From Paenibacillus apiarius (GTDB lineage: Bacteria > Bacillota > Bacilli > Paenibacillales > Paenibacillaceae): a stretch of 64,000 nt of DNA. The notes under the pieces are model-generated. The model made no database searches, was not told the origin of the DNA, and saw only the letters and a list, made by a program, of their open reading frames with translations. Both the position numbers and the translations under genes were made by a program. The DNA lies in the NCBI RefSeq assembly GCF_017052585.1, contig NZ_JAFFHZ010000001.1, positions 1,488,001 to 1,552,000 on the forward strand, given 5' to 3'. Shown here piece by piece: positions 9,134 to 16,647 of the stretch. The stretch's first letter is position 1. Each line of letters opens with the position of its first letter.

Positions 9134-9844
9134 TTATAAAGGGTTATTAGAAGAAAAAAAAGGGTTGCTCGCTTCTGATCGCAAGCCCGGATGCCATTCC
9201 AACATCCTGTCAAATGCCCGATTCGCAATTGAATCTTCGGTATGCAATGCATCCATCTCTGGAGCAAAGCCGTTATCGAATCCGATTTGATCCATCTCAT
9301 CTTTTAACAGTCTGCTGTATCCTATTAATCTTCGCGATGCAATAGGTGTGCTTTTTTTCGCGGTATTCTTGCTTTCCGCAGCTTTGTGCAACAATGATAA
9401 CCCTTTTTTCATCTTCATCATAACCGCAGCAGCATCACACTTGGAATTAACGGCTTTTACCTTTACAAACAAGTTATTTTCAATATCCAATGCCTTGCTC
9501 CACATAGATAACCAGTTATCATATTTTATATAATATCTGCCTTGAAAATAACTTTTTATAGCGGGGAGCAAGATATGGATTCGGGGATAATATTCATCCC
9601 CCCGCTTCACAATATCCAGCATCCGAAAATAACCAAGTGTAGCTTGCTTTATACTCTTATACTTAAACAGCCGATTGAATCCAATTAACATATTATCAAG
9701 CTCTTGATTGATACGTTCTTCTGCCACATGTTCCATGCCCAGCTCTACTATCAACCAATTGACTTGTTTTTCTTTGTTCACTTTCGCTATCATGCAGTGG
9801 TTATAATATGCTAATTGTAACGAGCGTTTCCACGATACAAGCAT
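9134..9844 (-). CDS. Degenerate rolling-circle plasmid Rep-like protein (Rep_1 family)
   Basis: A 236-residue protein whose order of blocks follows pC194/pUB110-type Rep proteins: SWKRSLQLAYYN, WLIVELGM, then FNRLFKYKSIKQATLGYFRMLDI split over residues 55-77, YYPRIHILLPAIKSYF and ASRRLIGYSRLLKD. The zinc-cysteine N-terminus is absent. The usual PHFHVL (HUH) element reads PRIHIL, so the first metal-binding His is Arg, and the region of the catalytic AKYxxK tyrosine reads VMMKMKKG. It should not nick DNA. It lies 51 nt after tyrS in the same direction, starts with GCGAGG at 7 nt, and may be co-transcribed. Either a decaying plasmid relic or a DNA-binding derivative. Confidence 0.65.
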   Translation of the reverse strand: MLVSWKRSLQLAYYNHCMIAKVNKEKQVNWLIVELGMEHVAEERINQELDNMLIGFNRLFKYKSIKQATLGYFRMLDIVKRGDEYYPRIHILLPAIKSYFQGRYYIKYDNWLSMWSKALDIENNLFVKVKAVNSKCDAAAVMMKMKKGLSLLHKAAESKNTAKKSTPIASRRLIGYSRLLKDEMDQIGFDNGFAPEMDALHTEDSIANRAFDRMLEWHPGLRSEASNPFFSSNNPL

Positions 9845-9895
9845 GATTAACCCTCGCTTTCACTCCATGACCAATCGTTGAATACAGCTGCTCGA

Positions 9896-11155
9896 TTACC
9901 CTAATTTCACTAGGCTGTAGTTCTTTTTGCCTTTGCGGATAATGATGAATCTGCCATCGAATGAGTTCTCCACGGTCACATCCATGTTCACATCATTTAC
10001 TCGTTCGCCATTCATGGAGATGGCCCCGTTCGCAATATCTTCCCGCGCCTGGCGCTTGGAAGGCTCAATGCCTAACTCGACCAGCCATTCCACAATATTT
10101 TTCGTTTCTTTCGGCGCATGGAACGTAGGCATATCCTTAAAGCCTTGCTCGATTTCATCCGCTGTCAACGATTTAATATCTCCGCTGAATAATGCTGCCG
10201 TAATTTTCTTGACTTGAGTCAACAGTTCTTCACTGTGCACAAACTTGGTCATTTCCTCCGCCAATACTTTTTGCGCTTCACGTTTATGAGGCTCTGTTTT
10301 CACCTTGGCTTCTAATTCGTCAATCGCCGCTTTGTCTAGGAAGGTGAAGAATTTCAAGTATTTAATGACGTCACGATCATCCGTGTTGGCCCAGAACTGG
10401 TAGAATTCGAATGGCGTTGTTTTGTTGGCGTCCAACCATACGGCCCCGCCCGCCGTTTTACCGAATTTGGTTCCGTCCGCTTTTAACATTAATGGAATGG
10501 TTAATCCGAATACCTTCGCATCCGGTCCTTCTTTTCTGCGAATCAAGTCCAGACCGCTTGTGATGTTGCCCCATTGATCGGCACCGCCGATTTGCAATTG
10601 AACATCTTCTTCTGTGTATAGATGATGGAAATCCATGGACTGAAGAATTTGGTATGAAAACTCCGTGAATGAAATACCGCTATCGAGACGGCTTGCTACA
10701 ATGTCTTTGGCCAGCATCGTGTTGACGCTGAAATTTTTCCCGTAGTCTCGTAAAAAGTCGATAACGTTTATTTTATGTGTCCAGTCATAGTTATTTACCA
10801 TTTTCAGTTCATTGCTGCCATCTGTATCGAAGAGCTTTTTCATTTGTGCAGTGAGAGCTTCAACGTTCTTCTGCACCTGCTCTAATGTTTGCAATTGACG
10901 TTCGGTTTGACGTCCGCTTGGGTCGCCGATTGTTCCGGTCGCTCCGCCAATCAAAATAACGGGACGGTGTCCGGCCAGCTGGAAGCGTTTCATCATCATA
11001 AACGGAATTAAGTGCCCAATGTGCATACTATCGCCCGTTGGATCGACGCCGCAGTACAAAGAAATCTTCTTCTCTTTTACCAATTCGCGTAATCCTTCTG
11101 CATCTGTTTGTTGGTTGATCGCGTCGCGCCATTCGAGTTCTTCGATAATATTCAT
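9896..11155 (-). CDS. tyrS: Tyrosyl-tRNA synthetase
   Basis: A 419-residue class I synthetase that charges tRNA-Tyr. ATG 11155 follows AAAGGAG by 9 nt; the longer frame to 11227 reads back into the T-box terminator. Visible are YCGVDPTGDSMHIGHL with the HIGH motif near residue 45, the GGADQWGNI tyrosine-binding loop, KFGKT as the KMSKS equivalent, and a C-terminal S4 RNA-binding domain (about residues 350-419). It is the first gene of the tyrosine decarboxylation island, as in enterococcal tyrDC clusters, and may be a second, stress-type TyrS. Its leader is a T-box with a tyrosine specifier. Confidence 0.95.
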   Translation of the reverse strand: MNIIEELEWRDAINQQTDAEGLRELVKEKKISLYCGVDPTGDSMHIGHLIPFMMMKRFQLAGHRPVILIGGATGTIGDPSGRQTERQLQTLEQVQKNVEALTAQMKKLFDTDGSNELKMVNNYDWTHKINVIDFLRDYGKNFSVNTMLAKDIVASRLDSGISFTEFSYQILQSMDFHHLYTEEDVQLQIGGADQWGNITSGLDLIRRKEGPDAKVFGLTIPLMLKADGTKFGKTAGGAVWLDANKTTPFEFYQFWANTDDRDVIKYLKFFTFLDKAAIDELEAKVKTEPHKREAQKVLAEEMTKFVHSEELLTQVKKITAALFSGDIKSLTADEIEQGFKDMPTFHAPKETKNIVEWLVELGIEPSKRQAREDIANGAISMNGERVNDVNMDVTVENSFDGRFIIIRKGKKNYSLVKLG

Positions 11156-11210
11156 GGTTTCCAACTCCTTTGTTGTAAGTATCCTATACGTATGATAAAC
11201 GCTGATAAAT

Positions 11211-11471
11211 AAAAAAAATCGCCCCATTGTCTATCTAGACATAGGGACGATTGATTAACCGTGTTACCACCCAAATTGCATTCATAGCGCTGCAGTCGCT
11301 ATAAATACCACTCTCGGCAATAGTATCGATTGCCAATCCGCTTAGCATTACCTAAGATACTCCAGAGTGTAATTCGCAAGTTTGTTTGTGCTAGGTCGCA
11401 TCTCCCCTAGCTTTCTGGAAACAGTGACAAACTGCTACTGGGCTCTTTCAACGTATATCATATATAAGATT
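11211..11471 (-). promoter_or_regulatory. Tyr T-box riboswitch leader of tyrS
   Basis: Reading the minus strand: Stem I with an AGTA element and a specifier UAC (rc of 11369-11371) in GAATTACACTC, then the T-box bulge GGGTGGTAACACGG (rc of 11259-11272), whose UGGU fits a tRNA ending A-ACCA with an A discriminator as in tRNA-Tyr. The terminator follows (11211-11251, ATCG...CGAT with a GTCTA/TAGAC core and eight Us). Uncharged tRNA-Tyr should switch on tyrS. Confidence 0.9.
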
Positions 11472-11478
11472 ACAGAAC

Positions 11479-11507
11479 AGTATAGTGAATAAAAGAACAC
11501 TTGTCAA
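11479..11507 (-). promoter_or_regulatory. SigA promoter of the tyrS T-box transcript
   Basis: Minus-strand TTGACA (11507-11502), a 17-bp spacer and TATACT (11484-11479). A near-consensus promoter with a predicted start near 11472. Confidence 0.85.
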
Positions 11508-11556
11508 TTAAAATAAAACTATCGTTTGTATCCCTCCTTAAAATAAAGAAGCTTGA

Positions 11557-11829
11557 TTAGGTCGTAAATTGATGCACGATGAAGGAGGATAACAGCTGTC
11601 TCGTCGATCCTGCCCCCACTTTGCTTCTAATTTTTTCGATATGGTTTTTTACCGTTTTCTCGCTAATCATGCAATACCTCGCAAGCTCCTTGTTACTAAA
11701 GCCGTATGTAACCATAAGATGCATAATTTCGCTCTCCCGCTTCGTCAGTTGGTAACAATCGGCGAAAGAGCTAATCACATGCTCCATTGCCGTGATCGGC
11801 ATGGATTGTTCGTCGTCTTCTGTACTCAT
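11557..11829 (-). CDS. Small LuxR/GerE-type HTH protein
   Basis: A 90-residue protein that is essentially one LuxR-type DNA-binding domain (LTKRESEIMHLMVTYGFSNK, then ISEKTVKNHIEKIRSKVG), with about 25 extra N-terminal residues and no receiver domain. GAGGGA precedes the ATG. In architecture it resembles GerE, the 74-residue late-sporulation regulator of Bacillus, but sequence similarity outside the HTH is weak. It starts 22 nt after the stop of the chemotaxis-tip gene, suggesting one transcript. Target unknown. Confidence 0.75.
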   Translation of the reverse strand: MSTEDDEQSMPITAMEHVISSFADCYQLTKRESEIMHLMVTYGFSNKELARYCMISEKTVKNHIEKIRSKVGAGSTRQLLSSFIVHQFTT

Positions 11830-11851
11830 ACTGGTGTCCCTCTTGTGAACA

Positions 11852-12106
11852 TTAAATTTCAGCTTTCAGCAATTCTAACTCATTTGCAAAATTGCCCGCC
11901 AATTTCCGGACTTCATCGGCCACCACATTAAATCCTCTCCCGTGTTCCCCCGCTCTCGCCGCTTCAATGGCCGCATGTAAACCAAGGAGATGGCTTTGTT
12001 CCGAAATGTCCCTCATCACATTACCCATATTATAAATTTCGAAAACCACTTTGTTCAAATCCATCACTTTGCAGTGGGCCTGCTGCTGTGATTGGGCGTG
12101 CTCCAA
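11852..12106 (-). CDS. Isolated methyl-accepting chemotaxis signalling tip
   Basis: An 84-residue protein, TTG start. Its central half is the hairpin tip of chemoreceptors that binds CheA/CheW ([20 protein letters not shown], followed by [17 protein letters not shown]). No sensor, HAMP or membrane segment is present, and the frame has a stop upstream of the TTG. It may be the surviving end of a degraded receptor or a stand-alone micro-protein that still docks to CheA. It is followed by the small LuxR gene. The start codon is uncertain. Confidence 0.5.
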   Translation of the reverse strand: MEHAQSQQQAHCKVMDLNKVVFEIYNMGNVMRDISEQSHLLGLHAAIEAARAGEHGRGFNVVADEVRKLAGNFANELELLKAEI

Positions 12107-13080
12107 GCCGTCTCCGCCATCTCTATGTATTCGTTATCGATAACGCCAGAACGATAGAAAATACCACCGCTTCCTTATTAACCATGAATTAAAGTCGAGC
12201 CTAACTATTATATATCCGATGTATGGGATGTCCAACAAATATCACAATGAGGCATGATAGCATAAAAATCTGACATAGATCTAACATATCATCTCAGTCG
12301 GTTGCTCTGTGAACGATAATTATATGGGAAATCCCTTGTTCTAAAAAATAATATAAAAAAAAGCCTCACTGATATTATCATCCTACTTATAAGGAGGTAA
12401 TTCCCAAGGTTTAACAACCAAAACAAGAACTTATGTTCTTGTTTTAAAATAGTGTATTTTTTTTCTGTCAATTTCAACGCTTGTTCTTAAATAAATTGCC
12501 GCTAGCAGCTTTTAGACTGCTAACGGCTGAATAGAACTAAATACTTTCTTTACGCCCCAGTTTTACAAAAAACAATAGACCTCCTGGTTAGCTGTTTTCT
12601 CCGATCAGATAGAATATTCATGAGTGCTAAATCCTGTCTAGTAAACGTTACCCCTGTTCATTTGAACTTATACTAACTCTCCGTTAACTCAGCAACACAT
12701 CTGGTCTTAATCTTTTATTTTCCAGTCTCATGCTATAAGTGGACTCGGGTATTTGTATCCCCAGGAGAATACCCCATAAATTCACACCTGTTTTTGGACG
12801 AGTTCACCTTTTCTGGTCGGTGTCGTTACCAAGCCATGAGGCTGTTTGCTGGCATGATCAAATGCGTATTTTCTACGGTTTAACCTAACGTATAACCAAT
12901 ATAAATCAAGCCTTCCACACTAACGCCTAAAGTAGAAGTGTAACCCTTTGTCGTTAGTACACCAAAAGTTCTGCTTGTTCTTATCCAGATTATGCTTGTC
13001 TTCAAGGATAGGGTTCTCAAAATCTCAAATGGCTACCCAGAAGAAAACAAAATATGTTTTTCAATCTCTCCGTGTTTCAT
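12107..13080. other. AT-rich gene-poor stretch with decayed frames and hairpins
   Basis: No confident gene was found. Two stem-loops are clear: AAAACAAGAAC/GTTCTTGTTTT (12420-12445) and GCCGCTAGCAG/CTGCTAACGGC (12498-12527, one mismatch). On the minus strand, directly after the Spo0E-like stop, overlapping frames run with few stops (one ends SKQPHGLVTTPTRKGELV near 12800), suggesting eroded coding sequence not tied to a family. Confidence 0.4.
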
Positions 13081-13269
13081 TTAAAGCTCCTTGCTAACAT
13101 AACGCTTTTTCTGTGACTCTAAGATGTATACGTCTAATTCTTGACTAATCATAATAACTTCACTGTCAGTAAACCCCTTCTTCTGATTTACCGCTTTAAC
13201 AAGTTGCTGTCTGAGGTTCTGTATCTTCTCTGTTAGTTCATCATCTAAACTGTTGTGAAAAGGTACAAT
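13081..13269 (-). CDS. Spo0E-like aspartyl-phosphate phosphatase
   Basis: A short frame of about 62 residues found by reading the minus strand. It contains LTEKIQNLRQQLVKAVNQK and MISQELDVYILESQKKR; the SQELD core with two flanking helices is the signature of Spo0E-family phosphatases, which dephosphorylate Spo0A~P and delay sporulation. The frame follows GAGGTGAT, but in that frame the only codon at the right distance is ATT (13269-13267), with a stop just before it; the TTG beside it is in another frame and stops early. So either a rare ATT start or a small 5' frameshift. It lies about 570 bases downstream of the peptide gene, behind a terminator. Confidence 0.6.
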   Translation of the reverse strand: MVPFHNSLDDELTEKIQNLRQQLVKAVNQKKGFTDSEVIMISQELDVYILESQKKRYVSKEL

Positions 13270-13411
13270 TTTTTATCACCTCGCAAATACAGCTTCGATA
13301 ATGGGCGCCCACGATAGCTGTGTCTTTACTGCAATTATATTGTAAGTCGTATAAAAAACGGTAATATGTTATTTAAGCAACTTTACACCTCATTAACTAA
13401 ATATATCCACA

Positions 13412-13436
13412 TAAAAAAAGTACCCTAACGGGTACT
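13412..13436 (-). terminator. Terminator of the RRNPP regulator-peptide transcript
   Basis: Minus strand AGTACCC-GTTA-GGGTACT followed by seven Ts. A 7-bp perfect stem about 400 nt beyond the peptide stop; it separates that unit from the Spo0E-like gene. Confidence 0.75.
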
Positions 13437-13839
13437 CATTACTACCAGGGGTAAACTCCATTATATAGAGATTGCTTTAGGGAGCCGAACGAGAGGCATG
13501 CGGACAAGGTAGGCCGGATCAATCTTTATTTTCCCAAACTGATCATTTGTACGGCCACTTTTTTGTATTCAGTCTAATACTTTCCGCTTATAAGTGACAA
13601 TTGTAATGCCCATATAATCGCGTCAAATCAAGATTGTCTAAAACTGTATTTTCTTCTGACATAGGGGGTTCATGTACGGTATCGAGTTGGATTTTTCTTC
13701 GAGTTTCAGGAGTTCATTGATGGTGGGGAAGTTATTTTAACAGACTCTCTGCTGAGTCTCTTTCCAATACCCTTATATATATTTCTATATTATTTTCAAA
13801 TAGTTTCACACGAACGCCAAACTTTTTTACCGATGGATA
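13437..13839. other. Non-coding 3' region behind the peptide gene
   Basis: About 400 bases transcribed with the peptide gene if the terminator at 13412-13436 is used. It contains a 6-bp hairpin AGACTC/GAGTCT (13742-13759). Short open minus-strand frames here are not recognisable. Confidence 0.4.
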
Positions 13840-13974
13840 TTAGTTTGGTTTCCATTCGGGGTTTCCACCTGAATATGCGGTTACATCTGATGATTCAGCA
13901 TTAACCGAAATTGGGGTGAAAATTAAATACAAAGAGATGAAAAGAACAACCATGGAATACAACTTTTTTTTCAT
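13840..13974 (-). CDS. Exported Phr/AloP-like signalling pro-peptide
   Basis: A 44-residue reading frame whose ATG overlaps the stop of the HTH-TPR regulator (ATGA), with GGGAGGAG 9 nt upstream. MKKKLYS is followed by a hydrophobic core (MVVLFISLYLIF) and TPISVNA, a good signal-peptidase site. The exported remainder would be ESSDVTAYSGGNPEWKPN. Size, export signal and translational coupling to an RRNPP receptor are exactly the layout of Phr, NprX, PapR and Paenibacillus AloP pro-peptides, whose short C-terminal or internal pieces re-enter the cell through Opp and bind the TPR receptor. The mature peptide cannot be fixed from sequence. Confidence 0.75.
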   Translation of the reverse strand: MKKKLYSMVVLFISLYLIFTPISVNAESSDVTAYSGGNPEWKPN

Positions 13975-15257
13975 ACCTCATTACTCCTCCCTTTTAGTCT
14001 TAACTCATCATATAGCAAATCAATTTTACTGATGGTTTCAACGTTTATGAGGCTAGTATTATTCAGGAGTTCTTTGGACACAAAACTTAGGTTCTCAAAT
14101 GCTTCATCAAATTTTGATATACTAGCGTATTCTAGTGTGCTCCTATATAAGCTTTCAAAAGAACCCTCTATATCATCTCCAATAAGAGTTTTACCTTTGA
14201 GTCGGTAATAGTAAGCTATATTTAATTGTGTGATAGGTGTTGTCACTGGAATATTGTTGATTTTATCCTCATAAGAAAAAAGTTGTCGAGCAGCATGCAC
14301 ATCATTGTTTTGGAGGTATATTTCGAATAGCCTAGTTATAATAATGATGAAGTTTCTGTCAGTTACATTTGGTAATAATTGATTTAGCTGATCAATTGCC
14401 ATGTTCATGTTTCCTGTCCTGCTATTGACTAACGCATTTGTAACTTTTTTATTTTCTTCAACACCAGGTATGTTATAGTTGCCATAATCTTTTAAAAAGG
14501 CCTCCCACTTTTCATGATCACCCAGACAATCATATGCAAGACCCGTTAAATAGAGAGCGTTTGCTTTTATTTTACTCTTAGTGTTATCGTTTTTAATTAC
14601 GTACTCGCATAAGTCAATGCATTCCTCGTACTTCATTAAATTGTATGCATGGACACCAAGTTTATAATGAAGTGTAAGGGCTTCTTCATTCGACAGAAAA
14701 GTTGTGTAATGCACGATATGTTGCCCCGCCTGATATATAGCCTCTAATTTGCTGAAATCGTCTCGTTTGATCAAATAGGCTTGCAAAAGACCTTTTGCAA
14801 GAAATGGCATGATTCCATGGTCACGTGAGTAATTAATGATTAGCATGTACAAAGATAACTTAATCCTTTTATCTTTTAGCCCGTTAACAAAGCTGTAAAG
14901 GCGCTCAATAAGAATTTGGCTGTCTTCATTTGGGGATTCTAAGAACTTTAAACCTACTTTATAGACAAGTTCTTCATTTCCTGTTTCTTGAATGACATCT
15001 TGCAAAATGCTTTGTAGGGAGTCCGCCCTATTATCAATTTCAATGTAAAGTTCGATGAGCTTTGCAAAGGGAATCTTTAACGCTGTCGCTAATGGACGGA
15101 CTGTTGTAAATTCCGGTCTCTTGACGTCTCCATTTTCAATCTTTGATATGGTTCCTTTGTGGATGCCTGTCAATTCCGATAATTGCGATAACGTCATGCC
15201 AGCTTCACGCCTGTGATGGTGAATCAAGTCCCCAATTGTATGAATAATATCATTCAC
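13971..15257 (-). CDS. RRNPP-family peptide receptor: XRE HTH plus TPR domain
   Basis: A 428-residue regulator. Residues 5-65 are an XRE-type HTH (MTLSQLSELTGIHKGTISKI), so it binds DNA directly. From about residue 75 to the end it is an all-helical array with TPR-like repeats (LHYKLGVHAYNLMKYEECID, ALYLTGLAYDCLGDHEKWEA, LNIAYYYRLKGK). Architecture and size match NprR, PlcR and Paenibacillus AloR rather than the DNA-binding-free Rap proteins. GTG start; AGGAAGG lies about 13 nt upstream. Its last codons overlap the peptide gene. Base composition is clearly AT-richer than in flanking genes, suggesting an accessory origin. Targets unknown; self-control is usual for the family. Confidence 0.85.
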   Translation of the reverse strand: MNDIIHTIGDLIHHHRREAGMTLSQLSELTGIHKGTISKIENGDVKRPEFTTVRPLATALKIPFAKLIELYIEIDNRADSLQSILQDVIQETGNEELVYKVGLKFLESPNEDSQILIERLYSFVNGLKDKRIKLSLYMLIINYSRDHGIMPFLAKGLLQAYLIKRDDFSKLEAIYQAGQHIVHYTTFLSNEEALTLHYKLGVHAYNLMKYEECIDLCEYVIKNDNTKSKIKANALYLTGLAYDCLGDHEKWEAFLKDYGNYNIPGVEENKKVTNALVNSRTGNMNMAIDQLNQLLPNVTDRNFIIIITRLFEIYLQNNDVHAARQLFSYEDKINNIPVTTPITQLNIAYYYRLKGKTLIGDDIEGSFESLYRSTLEYASISKFDEAFENLSFVSKELLNNTSLINVETISKIDLLYDELRLKGRSNEV

Positions 15258-15393
15258 TCATACCCGCACCTTCCTCTTGGTTTCAGAATAATTGACCACC
15301 TATATTTTACCATGATCTTCACAGAATTAAAATAATACTTAACGTTTTAACCATTTTGTTGAAGTAATAGTGGCAGTTCAACTTGCTTACGCT

Positions 15394-15498
15394 ATGTGTC
15401 CGCTAGGCACGCACTGGAGCGAAGCCAAAGCAATCCTGTCGGAAGCCGGCCTGTGTTTTACGCTTGCGGCGGAGGAGACAAATTTTGGGTATGAATAA
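15394..15498 (+). other. Short open frame of unknown status
   Basis: 34 codons from ATG 15394, open back to 15343. The peptide (THWSEAKAILSEAGL) and higher GC than its surroundings look coding-like, but there is no ribosome binding site, and it could be the end of an eroded gene. It sits between the RRNPP regulator and the yclQ terminator. Confidence 0.2.
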
Positions 15499-15507
15499 AC
15501 AGACAAA

Positions 15508-15555
15508 AAAGTGCATGAAAGCAGACCTTTTTACAAGCCTGTTTCCATGCACTTT
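15508..15555 (-). terminator. Terminator after yclQ
   Basis: AAAGTGCATG pairs perfectly with CATGCACTTT around a long partly paired loop, followed on the minus strand by TTTGT. It lies 12 bases past the yclQ stop. Confidence 0.75.
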
Positions 15556-15567
15556 GATAGTTAAGCT

Positions 15568-16521
15568 TTATTTCGTGCCTGCATCAATTTCCTTCACCAT
15601 TTCCGAAACGGAGAGCAGTCCGCCGCCAGACAGATACCAGAAGCTCGGATCCAGATAGACGATATTGCCGTCTTTGAATGCTTTCGTATTTTTGACCAGT
15701 TCATTTTCAACGACTTGCTTCGCAGACGATTCGCCGCCGATTGCTGCGCCTCTATCTACAACGAACAGATAGTCCGGATTTTTTTCCACGATATATTCAA
15801 AGGAAATGGACTTGCCGTGTGTAGACACTTCAATGTTGTTATCTACCGGAGTATAGCCGAATACGTCATGGATGATGCCGAATCGGGAACCTGCTCCGTA
15901 TGCGCTGATTTTACCGTCGTTCGCCAAAATGATAAGCGCGTTTTTATTGTTTGCCGTCACTTTATCATTTAGCTTTTTAATGGATTCGTCGATGCTGGCC
16001 AGCTCTGTTTTCACTTCTTCTTCTTTGCCGAAAATTTGGCCGATCGTTGTTGCATTCTCTTTAAAGGATTCCATGTAACGCGCCGTATCGACACCCAAGT
16101 AAATCGTCGGGGCAATTTTCGTGAATTCTTCATACATGTTGGATTGTCTGCCGGAAATGATAATCAAATCCGGTGCCAGCTCATTGATTTTCTCGAAATC
16201 AGGCTCTTTCAAGCTGCCGACATTCGTATATTTGTCGTCTTCGAATTTGGAAAGATACGGCGGCAAGCTGCCTTTCGGCATCGCAGCTACTTCGATTCCC
16301 AATTTATCCAATGAATCCAATGTGCCAAAGTCAAATACGACGATCTTCGAAGGATTTTTCTTTACCTTCGTTTCCCCTAACTCATGCTTAATCGTAAGCT
16401 CTTCAGCCGGTTGGTTCGTTGCCGCTGCGTTGGACGCATCGCCTTTTGATTCCTTTTGCCCGCAAGCCGCCACTACCGTGACCAGCATGGCAATTATGAG
16501 AAACATGACTGTCTTTTTCAT
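15568..16521 (-). CDS. yclQ: Siderophore ABC transporter substrate-binding lipoprotein (YclQ-like)
   Basis: A 317-residue lipoprotein, the same length as Bacillus YclQ, which binds petrobactin and catecholate siderophores. Start 16521 has GAGGTGG at 5 nt. The signal peptide ends in the lipobox VAAC (VTVVAACGQ). Two Fe3+-siderophore binding lobes follow (VVFDFGTLDSLDKLGIEVA; EPDFEKINELAPDLIIISGR). It is the last gene of a Fur-controlled permease-permease-ATPase-SBP operon and delivers ligand to YclN/YclO at the outer membrane face. The precise siderophore is inferred from the YclQ resemblance only. Confidence 0.9.
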   Translation of the reverse strand: MKKTVMFLIIAMLVTVVAACGQKESKGDASNAAATNQPAEELTIKHELGETKVKKNPSKIVVFDFGTLDSLDKLGIEVAAMPKGSLPPYLSKFEDDKYTNVGSLKEPDFEKINELAPDLIIISGRQSNMYEEFTKIAPTIYLGVDTARYMESFKENATTIGQIFGKEEEVKTELASIDESIKKLNDKVTANNKNALIILANDGKISAYGAGSRFGIIHDVFGYTPVDNNIEVSTHGKSISFEYIVEKNPDYLFVVDRGAAIGGESSAKQVVENELVKNTKAFKDGNIVYLDPSFWYLSGGGLLSVSEMVKEIDAGTK

Positions 16522-16647
16522 TTTTCCACCTCGATAATTTTTTTTTGATGCTGTTCGCATCGTGACCCTTTTGAAATAGTTGATGCATATATGCCATTTC
16601 AACGAATACCGGTGCGGTATCATTGAAAGTTGTAACCAGCGTTAAGA

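Noticed and set aside
9134-9844. An active integrated plasmid replicon
   Set aside because: The Rep-like protein has lost catalytic residues, and no mobilisation gene or recognisable nick site was seen nearby.
12289-12477. 62-codon minus-strand frame rich in Phe, Ile and Arg
   Set aside because: Runs through a hairpin in AT-rich sequence, no ribosome site, no recognisable family.
13561-13700. Further small minus-strand frames behind the peptide gene (for example one beginning MSEENTVLDNL)
   Set aside because: No ribosome site, short, and not tied to any family; possibly relic sequence only.
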